Source: Camellia lanceoleosa (taxonomy: Eukaryota > Streptophyta > Magnoliopsida > Ericales > Theaceae). From it: a DNA stretch of 64,000 nt. The position numbers were made by a program, and so were the translations under genes. The DNA lies in contig CM045758.1 in NCBI GenBank assembly GCA_025200525.1, forward strand, positions 6,444,580 to 6,508,579. The letters are read 5' to 3'. How positions within the stretch are numbered: position 1 is the first letter of the stretch; every line of letters starts with the position of its first letter. The notes under the pieces were generated by a model. That model had not been told where the DNA came from, did not search any database, and saw nothing but the letters and a program-made list of their open reading frames with translations. Below, one piece after another: positions 1 through 11,134 of this stretch.

Positions 1-1440
1 CTACCCAGACAGTTCCCCACAAGCATACTACAACTCCGACAACGGTTTCCTACCAATCCTGCAGTATCTCATGCACATCATAGACAGATGGCACTTCTCT
101 CCCCAGCCACCAACGCCATTGATTTATTACTAGCACTTGGCAAGTACTCCTATCATCCTCAGCATGACAAGCTCAATTTACCTTGGAGAATAGTTTTGTT
201 CAATCGTTCTATGTGTCAAGTCTGCATGAAACTATGAGGCATGGAAACTTGCCTTCTATGGCTAGGGAAATTGGAGGCCAAATAGTACCAAGCAAGCATC
301 ATAGAGAACAAAAGACCTCTCACCTTGGTGGTGGGCAGAGATGGACCGACAAAGGGGCTGGTAGGGGCAGTGTCAACCCAAACCAAAAAACTCATTAAAT
401 ATTATAATATGGCCCATGTCCATGTTCATGCTCATGCTTCTTAGCTAACAGTGATGGTAACTCAAAAAAAAAGCATGCAGCACTGAGCATCGTTGCCCTA
501 GCTCCTTATGGTACCCTCCATACATTGTTTACCCATTTTTAAAGCTCTACCTTCTTCAGCAACGACAAACCCATTCTGCCAAACCTACCCACTTGACCAT
601 TCCATATGAAAGACATTGTACACCTACAAGATCCCTAATCCACCTTCACTCATATTCTGTCCTCTGCTGCCCTTTCTTCACCCTCCCAAAAAGATTTTTG
701 GCAGCCCATCCTTCAGCTTCTAACCTCCCCACTGAACTCCTTGAGCATTTCCCCCACCACAAGCCAACCACCTCCACCTACATCTCTGGATTCTTAAGCA
801 AACTCTACCTCCCTTTCTCAATAAATGGCCACTTCGAAATATTTCCCTAACATTACTGACAAGGCTTCGGCAAATGATGCATCTGCTGTCCATTACAGGC
901 CACCAGAATGTCCGGAACACTGACCCATCTACAGCTCCCTGTGAGACATCACACATCATCTAGTACAACCATCACAACTCAACCTGTGTTATCTTTATAA
1001 AGCAGCTTGCTTGACTATTGTTGTCTTTGAGAACATAGATGGTATTCCCCTGGTCTTTGAAGATACTGTCTTACCGCGCAAATTAAAGAGTTCAACCAAC
1101 TTCTTTATCAATCAACTAGAAAGGTAAAATCACCATAAATCAACTAAACTAGATAAATTCCTAGGGAGTTTTTTCTCCAACCAGGAAAGGATTACATCAA
1201 TCAACATCATCTGCCTAGGTAAACATGATATGGGCTTCTAACATAAAGAAACAGCACACTTAATAGTGAATTGTGGAGAAAACACCTCAGGGCAAACCAA
1301 TGCAGATGATCCCATAATGGCAGATCACAAAACCAATTGTATGATGATGACAAAAAACAAAGGAACTAGAAATGGGCTTACTTATTATGAATTAGAAGGA
1401 AGAAAAAATGTGAAATTCATTTGATATCTAATCTAGTTAT
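1..1440. other. Intergenic, no gene recognised
   Basis: Short open frames occur on both strands but none resembles a known family or has convincing codon structure. I looked here for the remaining 3' exons of the H+-ATPase remnant that lies just upstream on the minus strand (fifth cytoplasmic and C-terminal regulatory domain) and did not find them. Confidence 0.5.
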
Positions 1441-1453
1441 AAGTTTATCTTAC

Positions 1454-3473
1454 AGGAAAAATGTCTGTATCGTATGCCGCCCAAAAGAAAATGACAGTCA
1501 TCATGGCCAAGTAACTGCCAAGAATGATTCCAGTAGCAAAAATCTCTGACAGCTTCCAGCTGTCTGGCTGAGGAGACGGTTTCACCCTATCTTTTGATAT
1601 TGCCATAATGGTACCTGGCATGCCATAAAGGGAGTTAAGTATTGAGAACCACACACAAAAGCAGTATTTCAAGATAATGAAGAAAATGAGAAGAAATATG
1701 CATGCATGTGGTAACTGGAAAAGGGAATGAGTATTTAGTGTAACAAAATACAACCATCATTAAGGATGGCAATGATCAGCACCATAAAGGGTGGGAAATC
1801 GAACTTCCATATGAGGGCGAGTAACATAAAACCAAGCTGTCAAAGCAGAGATAAAAGGGAAGTAAGTAAAAGGAAAACTACAAGCCATGAACAAGAGGAT
1901 CCATCAAATACTTCATAATAATAATATTAAAAGTGAAAATTAAAATTTAAAAGAGGTTTTTCAATGGTCATCCCAAATTAAAATACTTACCACAATACGG
2001 ATTGTAATAGAAACAGCATATATTTGTACCAATAACACCCAAGATATAAATAAAATTAGTAACTTGAATAGTCCTAGCACAGTTGGCTAACAAAGATATG
2101 TTTGATACCTATGGCTCAATGCACACTAAAGACAAATTTTAGAGTGCGTTTATAAAGAAGTGGAGTAGGAATAACATTTCCCTTCTTTTCCTTTTTTTTT
2201 CAAAAGAAAATAAAGTTAACAAATAAGACACACATCTCCTAGATAACAAAAGCTGTACCATTTCACCATTTGAAAATGTACAGGACTCTCAAATGGCTGC
2301 CTCCTTGTCTAGGCCTAGAGCCAGCTCTACTTACCGTGTAATTTTTCATCCTCTAGAAGATAGCTCGACTAGTTAGTACGGCGCTGATGATAATACTAAG
2401 TCCAGGTTCAGTCAGGACTATTTCAGAAGCACTGCGAGCAGCATCAGTTGCATCAGTAACAACTATGCCAATGTCAGCCTTTTTAAGGGCAGGAGCATCA
2501 TTAACTCCATCACCGGTCATTCCGCATATATGTTTTCTAGCTTGCAGACGTTTTACAATCTCATATTTGTGCTCTGTACCAACAAATAAAACATGGCCAA
2601 TCAAACAAGAATCACAGAAGAAGATCTCGGTGAACATTCAGTGCTGGTAATTCAGTATTCTGTTGTGTATGCAACAATTGAAACGTATTACATAAAAAAA
2701 AAATACCAACAGATTGGTCTTTAGGCCAAGTGGTCTAGCTTCCTCCTTAAAGGAGTGTAAGGTATCAAACCTTTCTCACTTGGAAGCTATGCCTAGGGTC
2801 TAGGTTTAGATATAGTTAACCAAAAAGTAGAAAAAATATCTTCGACTTACAGGAGGAATGAAAGATAAAAAAATTAAATAAACATTACCAGGGAAAACAC
2901 CAGCAAAACCATCAGCTTTTTCAATCAGCTCGTCAACTGGCAAAGCTGCAATTGACTCATCCTTGTGCTGTCCTAACAAGGCAGATGAAGGATACATATT
3001 GGTTCCCATTCCCAATCGCCGTCCTGTTTCCTTTGCTATTGCCAGTTGATCACCTAGTGGAGATTGAAAAGGGCAATGCCAATGGGGAAAAACAAAATAA
3101 ATGAAAAAGGCCAATTTCCCATAATTGGAGATAGTGAGAAAGAGATGAAATTTTTAAGAAACAGAATTCTGGAAAAAAAAGAAAAAAGATGCAACAAGAC
3201 TTTTTTCATGGCATAATGCCATGAACTAAAATAATAAGCGCCCACACTAACAATAACTTGAACTCTGCAGCCACAAATATCTGGTAGGAGTAATATCTAT
3301 CTTTTCATCTCATAATTTTTTTTTTTTGGTAATGATTAAACAGATCCGATTAAAAGCACTGACCGGGAGTATTCAACAGCAAAACAGAAAGAAATATTTA
3401 TTAAAAAGAATGAAAAAGAAAAAGAATATACACACCAGTGATCATTTTAACATTTACCCCCAGATTCAAAGCC
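1454..3473 (-). pseudogene. Plasma-membrane H+-ATPase (AHA-type) remnant, six exons
   Basis: Six consecutive exons of a P-type (P3A) proton pump read on the minus strand: 3436-3473 (ALNLGVNVKMITG), 2889-3053 ([19 protein letters not shown] onward), 2335-2573 (contains [19 protein letters not shown], the P-type hinge motif), 1991-2023 (IYAVSITIRIV), 1755-1836 ([15 protein letters not shown]) and 1454-1614 ([19 protein letters not shown]). Exon phases agree at every junction. Together they cover the late P-domain and membrane segments around M5-M7. The N-terminal half, the phosphorylated DKTGTLT exon and the C-terminal regulatory tail are absent. Two lesions are visible: TAG at 2353-2355 in place of the Gln of SRAIFQRMKNYT, and AA instead of AG at the acceptor just upstream of the 1991-2023 exon. 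I infer a dead partial copy. Confidence 0.88.
2712..2810 (+). repeat. Possible SINE-like insertion in H+-ATPase intron
   Basis: A tRNA-like pair of pol III promoter boxes can be read: box A-like TAGGCCAAGTGG near 2724 and box B-like GGTATCAAACC near 2760. It sits in the intron between the 2889-3053 and 2335-2573 exons. No clear target-site duplication or A-tail was found, so this is only a candidate. Confidence 0.3.
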
Positions 3474-5203
3474 CTTGTAAGAGGCATAACCATGTCATAA
3501 CCATGTCACATACACACCAGTCAATGTTCATGTCAGAAATTTTCTTCACTTTCTTCTCTTGCACCTGTTGAGCTCAAGAAATAACCATCAAAGACACACA
3601 AAACTGTCTCATTCAGATATCTACTACATATTTGAGATATTAATCAGAGTGAAATATGTCAAATAAGTGTAACAACCATTTGTTGAGTGTTGTACACATT
3701 CTCTAATATAGACTGTTATACAAAACTAGGGGATGGTGGAGCTGGCTTTAAAGTTTTTGCCCAAAACATAAATAAAGGCATCATCTTCTATTCAACAGAT
3801 CAACTTTGGTCAACAGAAAATTGGCATTCCTCATCTTTTACTTTTCTGAAATTTTGTAATAAGCTTAAAAAAATATTCACAACTCAATTAAAGCTATATG
3901 ATAAATTTAAGAAGGAAATCTACGATGAAAAGTGATTTTCATCAATTGTATGAATCTAAAGCAATAAAAGGGAAAAAATAGACATCAAAAAGAAGTATTT
4001 TGAGTCATATATATCAAAAAAACTCAAAACTTCGTAGTAAATGAAAAAATAATTGACAGCAATGGAGCCATCACAATTGATCTGATTATCTGCTACTATT
4101 TATTGCAGTGAGTGGTTTAAATTCAGCCTCAAAATGAGGCTTGGGGCTGATACCTTGGGTTGCCTCAGACAAGGCTTTTTAGATTCTGGAGCATAGTTAA
4201 TCTACAATTGTATACTCCCTCGTGATTACTTTCAGATATGATTGTCAATTTTTCAAGATTCACAGTGATTATACTTTCTTACACGTAAATCAACAAGTAT
4301 CACTGGTTCACTACTAGCATGAATCCCTTCTTATCTGAAGCTTCTGATACAATAAAAACAAAACACAAATACGATACATGCATACTTGTCTTAGGAAATT
4401 TCAACAAAAAGTAGTAATGAACCTAACTGTTTGAAGGTACATGACAAGAGAGTAATAAAGGAATGCAACCATGATAAGTTCATTAAAAAACAAAAGAAAT
4501 CAATGGAAATAAATAAAACTTTGGTCAGCTTCCATAAAAATAAAAAGAAAAAGTCATGCCGGGTTGGGACAGGCAGGACAAGTATATCCAGCTGGAGTAG
4601 TGTGTGGAGGAAAAACCTTAATATGTGAACCCAAGCAGCTTGTATTTATAATATCTAATATGAACCCAAAAAAATGTAAGTAATTTGGTATAATTCATTC
4701 AGCTCTCATTCAAGATAAAAATTGCATGCATGAGGTTTAACAATGTGCAGGATCACATACGCAAGCAACCCAATCAAATAGTTTGAGGATTGGTCCCCTC
4801 TTCAATCGCAGGATCACATAGGCAGCATTTAGGAGGCCAATCATACTCTCCATCTATTACCCATTCTGAGTAAGTTTGGACCTATACAGTGACAACAAAT
4901 ACAACATAAGCCCTAGCGTAGCTGTAAATCCTACCATGCAAACAAGAACTCTTGATTAAGCAAACAGCTCCAAGAAAATAAATCATACAACTGAAAGAGA
5001 AACTTGTAGTGCATAGGACAGAATAAGTAAAGCAGGTATGGAGCTACCGATTTTCTTTATATGTTCAGTAGCTTTACAATGTTGCTAATTTACCAGTTTC
5101 TTAATTTTCTTTGTAACTTTTTTTTTTTGTAGGTATGAAGCTACTGATTTTCTCTCTATTGGATTTTCTTTGACTAATTTGCTTCATTTTCTTTTTGATT
5201 TAG
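3474..5203. other. Intergenic, no gene recognised
   Basis: AT-rich sequence. No upstream H+-ATPase exon is visible. A ~23-bp direct repeat (beginning AGGTATG) occurs near 5033 and again near 5132, just before the helicase exon. Confidence 0.45.
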
Positions 5204-5637
5204 GGCACAAGGTCTACACGTACATACTTTTATGGAGGCTGGACTATAAGGACAAGGAAGCAACTGAAATATTTCATGATGGGGTTAAATTATGTGGACA
5301 GGATTTTGATGTCACTGAAATTGCTACTCATCCCAGGCACAAAAAGCAGATGAAACCTCATCAAGTTGAGGGCTTCAATTTTCTACTGAGTAACTTGGTT
5401 GCAGAGAATCCAGGTGGCTACATCATGGCCCACGCTGCAGGCTCTGGAAAAGCTTTCATGACAATTAGTTTTATGCAGAGTTTTCTGGCCAAGTATCCCC
5501 ATGCTAGACCACTGGTGGTGTTGCCAAGAGGCATTCTGGCTACATGGAAGAAAGAGTTTTTGAGATAGCAAGTTGAGGACATTGCGCTATATGACTTCTA
5601 CTTTGTAAAAGCAGATAATCGAGCACAGCGGCTTGAG
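5204..5637 (+). pseudogene. CLSY/DRD1-family SNF2 helicase exon, disrupted
   Basis: One exon-sized block bounded by an acceptor (GATTTAG before 5204) and a donor (GTGAGG at 5638). It encodes the start of the SNF2 ATPase domain of the plant-specific CLASSY/DRD1 group, which acts with Pol IV/Pol V in RNA-directed DNA methylation. Diagnostic strings are [31 protein letters not shown] (the Walker A region, where the family has GSGKT), [20 protein letters not shown] and VEDIALYDFYFVKADNRAQ. TAG at 5566-5568 replaces the conserved Trp before QVED, and the Walker A Thr is Ala. The other helicase motifs are absent. It is a dead fragment; I cannot assign it to CLSY or DRD1 specifically. Confidence 0.83.
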
Positions 5638-5888
5638 GTGAGGTTTGGTGGTGACTATTCTATGTGTGTAAGAGAGAGCAGAGAAGAAAGTGTTTGTGTG
5701 AAACTGAGAAGAGGGGCACGTGGTAATAAAATTTCTCACCCTTTAGCAACTAAATTATTATTTGTCAACAAATATTAATCAATAATGACTAATCTTTTGT
5801 AGTCAAAAGCATAATTTCGCTACTAGTTTTTTTTGCCATCGGCAAAAATTGAACATAAAACGACTAAATTTTTTTACTCACCAAAAGT

Positions 5889-6392
5889 TTACACCTTATG
5901 TGAAATACTTTCTTTGGACAAATTCTCCACTCGAGTTTTGATGTATTTATCTTCCATATGCCCAAAGACTATACATTTTGAGCACTTGGATGGAGTCCAC
6001 AGGTATTCAACCCCAATCTCAACACTCTGATCTTCACATTTGATTAGAAAATCAGTAGGAAGAGAATCCAATCCTATTTCGACACATATTTTAGCAAATG
6101 AAATTCTAGCACTAGAAATCCTACTAAGCCCATCATCATCCCAAAATTCTAAAGGAATGTTAAACAACTCAATCCAAATCAAAATTCTATCAAGCCTCTC
6201 CTTAGATAATTTCATCATATTGTGCCACTTTTTCAGTACAAGAAAGTGCCCCCCAAAAAACCAAGGTCCATCCTCAACAACATTAGTACTACTTTCCACA
6301 CAATCAAATAAGAAAAATATAAAACTGGTGGTAGTAGACAGTACCTCCCTCAATCCCTTGTTCTTCCAAAGATTAAAAGCATAGTTCCTCAC
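5889..6392 (-). pseudogene. LINE ORF1-like fragment (DUF4283 + CCHC-like knuckle)
   Basis: A 167-residue open frame. The order is a DUF4283-type core (VVEDGPWFFGGHFLVLKKW, then IWIELFNIPLEFWDDDGLS), the linker typical of plant L1-type ORF1 proteins, and a zinc-knuckle region (WTPSKCSKCIVFGHMEDKYI) in which the final Cys is replaced by Tyr, so the CCHC finger is incomplete. In plants this architecture is usual for the RNA-binding protein encoded upstream of LINE endonuclease/RT. No RT or endonuclease lies next to it. I read it as a stray, probably non-functional LINE ORF1 piece. Confidence 0.7.
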
Positions 6393-7882
6393 ATGGTTAA
6401 AAATAACTAACTACATCCATGTAACTGAGGCATAGAGATAAATTGCAAATGGTTAGAAATAGATTATACCACATGTAACTAATCCATCAGGCTTCGATCA
6501 GAATTCCTTGTGAAGAAAGACAAGAAGAATAAACTTCTACTATCTTTGATTAGGGAAAAAACAAACAAAAATCTTAAAAGTTATAGTACATTCATCAATT
6601 GACATATATACTTAATGTGGGAATTCAAAATATCCTACACCATCTAGCTTGTACAATACATTCATCAATTGCACCACATACACATATGAATGGATTTGTT
6701 GAATAATAATCTAGTTAACAAACACTTGGACTAAGTTGCCAACGCAAAAAAGAAAAACACTAAAAAAAATCTAATAATAAGTGAAAAATGATACCGCAGC
6801 TACGCAGGTTGCATTACCTTAATAAACAGACTAAAAGTTTGAGTCTCTCTTCCTTACCTAACAAAAACATGACAAAGTAAAAGAAAATACGATCAAAACA
6901 TTTTATAAAAAAAAAAAGAAAAAGAAAAAAGAAAAAAATGAAGCAAGAAGAGAATAGAGACAGAGGACAGTATATCATGCAACACTAAACTCAAGCTGCT
7001 ATCCAGCTCAATTCCCCAAGGTTTAGTTTGGAAAGCAAAGAGCATGCAGGTCAGGCCTCCACCAAGGAAACATAGCCACTATAGCACTTGTTTATCTATC
7101 CTAATAGATGTACTTATCAAAAAAATTTTAAAAAAATTGAATTTCATTAAGGCAGTGTCATCTTACGAAGTGAACAGCCTCAACCTCATCATACGGCACA
7201 ATCAATGTCAGAAACTATCAAGTTGTCCTAGATACAGTTTAATTTATGAATTCAATTTTATCTTTCATTTTGGAATGGCTTCCCAAAAATAAAAGTAGAG
7301 GTGGAGATTATAAAATGCTAGTGGATGAAGTCAAAGCAACCCAACAAAGTGTGAAAACCCACATGCACTTGCTTAGGGCTTTATTTTTCCAGTCAAAAAG
7401 TCTTATTCAAACTCGAAAACTAAAGCCATAGTTGTGTAAGTATCAATGCACCTTCCCTATTAACATCCACCCAATCCTAGCTTCATCAAATTAACCTCAT
7501 AAACCCTAACTTCATCAATTAACAGCTTTCAAAACTCAAAATTACACAAAATTAAAAAAACCAAAATCAAATCCCTAGAAACTTTTGTGTTCTATACCAT
7601 ACACTTGAAAAAACAAACACACAAAATCAACTTACAAAACCTAAAGAAACAGAACAAGAACACTCCAGATTTATAGATTAATATAAAATAAGCATCAATC
7701 GACCAAAATATAAATTAAAATTAAACTCTTAACAGCAATCAAAATGATAAAAATCGAACAAATTTGAATGAATCAACGAGAACTCATCTCACGCACAGAT
7801 AATCAGTGTGATCTTAAAAGCATCTTCGATGACATCGAAAATGTACAATAACAGAGATTGGGAACAAAGCTCTGTTTGTTAT

Positions 7883-7914
<32 letters not shown>

Positions 7915-8597
7915 TTTGCAATTCGCACCTCCAGAAGATCGTCGACTGTCGATTGAGAACAACTTGAAGGAACTTGATTCAGAACAACTTGAATTGCCTA
8001 TTTACCATTGCTCCACGAGCATTGAATAATTTCTCCTATTTACCAACTGAATGAAAATCAAAATCAAGTTACACAGACATAGACACTCATTCGTACAAAT
8101 TTCGAATGATTGTGAAACAGGAGAGATTGGAATACAAATTCAGAGAGAGAAAACAGAGTAAAAAATGGGAAAGAACAGAGTTTTAGAAGAGGGAGGGTTT
8201 CAGAAATAATCAGAGGGAGGCATACCTTGTTGATTGCTCTTCCAAAAAAAATTCTTTATTTTCTTAGAAACCAAACAGAGGCTCACTGGGTTAGATTAGG
8301 GTTTTAAACAGAACCACTTCGGCTTGCATTCAATCGAGCCAGAGAAAGAGGAATGAGCGCAATAGAGAGAAAAGAGAGCTAGAGGAGCGAGAGGAAGAGA
8401 TGAAAGGAAGGGGCAACACACAGAGAGAGAGGGGGGGCGACAGAGAGACGAAAGTGAAAGTAGAGAGAATACTATGCAAGAAGAGAGAATATAGATTTGT
8501 CAACCGGTTGCTCCGGTGTCAAATTTTTCAAAATTAAATAATTCAACTGTCAAGATCAACTAATGTAATCGAATGGTCAATAATGAAGTTGCATATG
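6393..8597. other. Intergenic, no gene recognised
   Basis: AT-rich up to about 7.8 kb, then purine-rich. No coding family was recognised. The stretch 7.4-8.5 kb (TAGGGTTTTA-like strings, GA tracts) resembles a plant promoter/5' leader but no gene follows it on either strand. Confidence 0.45.
7883..7914. repeat. (GA)n microsatellite
   Basis: Nearly pure GA dinucleotide run with one AAAG interruption. More purine-rich GA-containing sequence follows at 8.33-8.47 kb. Confidence 0.95.
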
Positions 8598-8624
8598 GTG
8601 TGCAACCCTTTAAGGGTTGCACAC
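8598..8624. repeat. 27-bp near-perfect palindrome
   Basis: Two 13-base arms, GTGTGCAACCCTT and AAGGGTTGCACAC, flank a single T. It lies ~230 bp before the Stowaway MITE. It could form a hairpin or cruciform or be the tip of a small inverted-repeat element; no TSD was recognised. Confidence 0.8.
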
Positions 8625-8855
8625 TACAACAGGACCCTAATACCAAATCTGTCAAAGTTCAATACAGTGGTGAAATATATTTATAATTAAAATTTTTAAT
8701 TTAATCATATTAAAAAGAAGTTAACCTTACACAATTAAATAGTAATAAACTAGCAATAACCCGTGCATAAGTAATAAAAAATGGTAAATAATGTTGAACA
8801 TGCTAAAAAATAACAATTAAATATTATATTATTAGTTTAGATGGGTATTGAAATA

Positions 8856-9137
8856 CTCCCTCCGTCCCAAAATATTAGTCCCTTATTCCATTTTTCATTG
8901 TCCCAAAATATTAGTCCCTCTTCAAACATCAAGTACAAAAATAATATAAATTTCCTATTTTGCCCTCCTTTTAAATTAATAAATAATATAAAAAGTACAA
9001 TTATGACATTGAAATTCCCAAAAAATGTACTATCAAAAGGTTAATTTTGGAAAATCAACTTTTTCCAAATGCAATAATTGTACTACCAAAAAAAGTTGGA
9101 TTCCCCAAAAGGGACCATTATTTTGGGACGGAGGGAG
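8856..9137. mobile_element. Stowaway-type MITE (Tc1/mariner)
   Basis: A 282-bp non-coding element with terminal inverted repeats beginning CTCCCTCCGTCCCAAAATA at the left end and ending TATTTTGGGACGGAGGGAG-like at the right end. It is flanked by TA on both sides (8854-8855 and 9138-9139), the target duplication of Stowaway/mariner MITEs. A second internal copy of the TCCCAAAATATTAGTCCC string lies near 8901. It has no coding capacity and would have depended on a transposase elsewhere in the genome. Confidence 0.93.
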
Positions 9138-10330
9138 TAATATATTTGAGTGATCTTACTATATTTAATTAAATAATTTTAGAAAAAAGAATTCAACTGA
9201 AAATCAAGAGGTAAGAGTGGATTTTATAAATATAAGATAAAGATAAAAACTAATTAAGTTTAAATTTGAAGATAAACTATAAAAATAAAAATAAAAATTA
9301 GATAAATCCTAGAAAAATGAGGTACAGAGAAATTCAATAATTGAAAGGGAAAAAAGAAAAAAAAAAGTTGAAATTTAAAAATTCAAAAATAAGATAAGAT
9401 AAACTTAAAAAGAAAAATAAAATCTAATATAACTCTAATAATAGAAGAACTAGAGAGCGTAATAGTTAAAAAATTGAATAAGAGTGAAATGCCACTTATA
9501 ATTTTTTAAAATTTGTAAAAAAACCTTTAAAAAAAATTGAGGTAGTATGTTAAAAATTAGATAAGATTTAAGTGCCACTTATAATTTTTTAAAATTTAAA
9601 TTTTGTGTAGTTAAAAAATAAGCAATTATGTTATCTTATTATACAAATTTTAACTCTATTTTGTGTCGACTATCTATAATTTTAAACAAATTTTGTATTC
9701 TAAAGCTATTTAATTAAAATGAGAAAGAATAAAAAGCTATAAGAATATAGAATGTGAAAATCAGATTAAAAAAATAAACTTGATTGAAAATCAAGAGTAA
9801 ATATAAACCATGTAAATATAAGATAAAGATTATAAAAAAAAAAATCAAGTGTAAATTTGAAGATAAACTATAAAAATATAGAAAGAAAAACTTAGATAAA
9901 TTGCAAAAGTAAAAGAGAGCAAAAAAACACAATATGAGATTTAAAACATGCGCTTCTTTTCACATAAGATGCTAAAAATCTTGCATAATTGGTTAAATCA
10001 CTCGTTTAATTTCTTTACAACGTTATTTCTGTTTTGCAATCTTTTTGTCTAATTTCATATTGTCATGGAAATTAGGTTTTGAGATTTATAAATTTATTTT
10101 TTTTTTTTTTAGAAATATCCTTCGGTAAGACATAAATTGATGAAGAAATTTGAATTAGAGTTAAACTATCTGACGAAGAAATTTGAATTAGAATCGAACT
10201 CATCTATTATCTTTAAATATTTTGAAAATCTTTTATCTTTAAATATTTTGAAAATCTCTTATATCCATGCCATAAGTAATTAAAAAGTGAAATAAAAAAT
10301 ATAAAAAAGATAAGAAAAAATAGAAAAATA
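9138..10330. other. AT-rich spacer with short direct repeats
   Basis: No gene seen. A 25-bp string (TGCCACTTATAA...) is repeated at 9490-9514 and 9573-9597. A 26-bp unit is tandemly duplicated at 10,209-10,234 and 10,235-10,260. Confidence 0.6.
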
Positions 10331-11134
10331 TAATGACAGAAGAATGGATGTGCCACTTAAGAAAGAGTTTCATGAGATATTAGGATTGAGAGTTTGGAAT
10401 TTTTAAGAGACCACTACATTTGCTTATATATATGCTCTTATATATATATATATAGGTGATGTTTAGGGACCTAACTTTAAGGCTAAAATAGCCTCAAAAA
10501 AAAAAAAAAAAACCTAAAAGCTTCTAAACCAATGGTTTAAAAATAAAAAAAAAAAAGGCCGACAGTGGGCTATCACTGTAACAATGTAGGCACAGCCTAC
10601 CACTGTCACAATGACAGGTTGGTAAATTACAATTTTGCCCCTTTAGATTAATTTTGAAAAATGTGAGATTAGAAATAAATTTGTCATTTTAACTTCAAAC
10701 ATCATTTCAACACATTTTTCAATACACCAACTCAAATAAAAATCCATCTCATCTTTCCAAACACAAAAACTAAAATAGCTAAAAAGCCAAAAAAACCTCT
10801 AAAATAGCCACTTTCCAAACACCCACATAATATAGATAGATAGATTAAAAATTAATATATATTTTATCATATCAATGTAAATTATATTGTGTGAGAATTT
10901 GTGTGGGTCTGAAATATTTTACAGAGAAATGAATGCCTTTATCTCAACCAATTACTTACAATTTGAACCGTCACATGACAATGTCCCCAAAGCACCCAAT
11001 AACTTCTCCTGTTAATGTCACGACAGTGTTGACCAAATTTGTCACTCCTGCTTTTGACTTCATTCCTTGAAAAGCATAAATTATTTATTTAAATAAATAA
11101 ATAATCATATACTATTTTACATTGGCATAGCAAC

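Noticed and set aside
4081..4200. Possible tRNA or small RNA gene in the GC-richer patch
   Set aside because: No cloverleaf or promoter boxes could be assembled.
5833..6384. Plus-strand open frames opposite the DUF4283 fragment
   Set aside because: They are shadows of the recognisable minus-strand protein.
7808..8029. 73-codon open frame across the GA microsatellite
   Set aside because: The Arg-Glu repeat text comes from the GA run; no homology or splice context.
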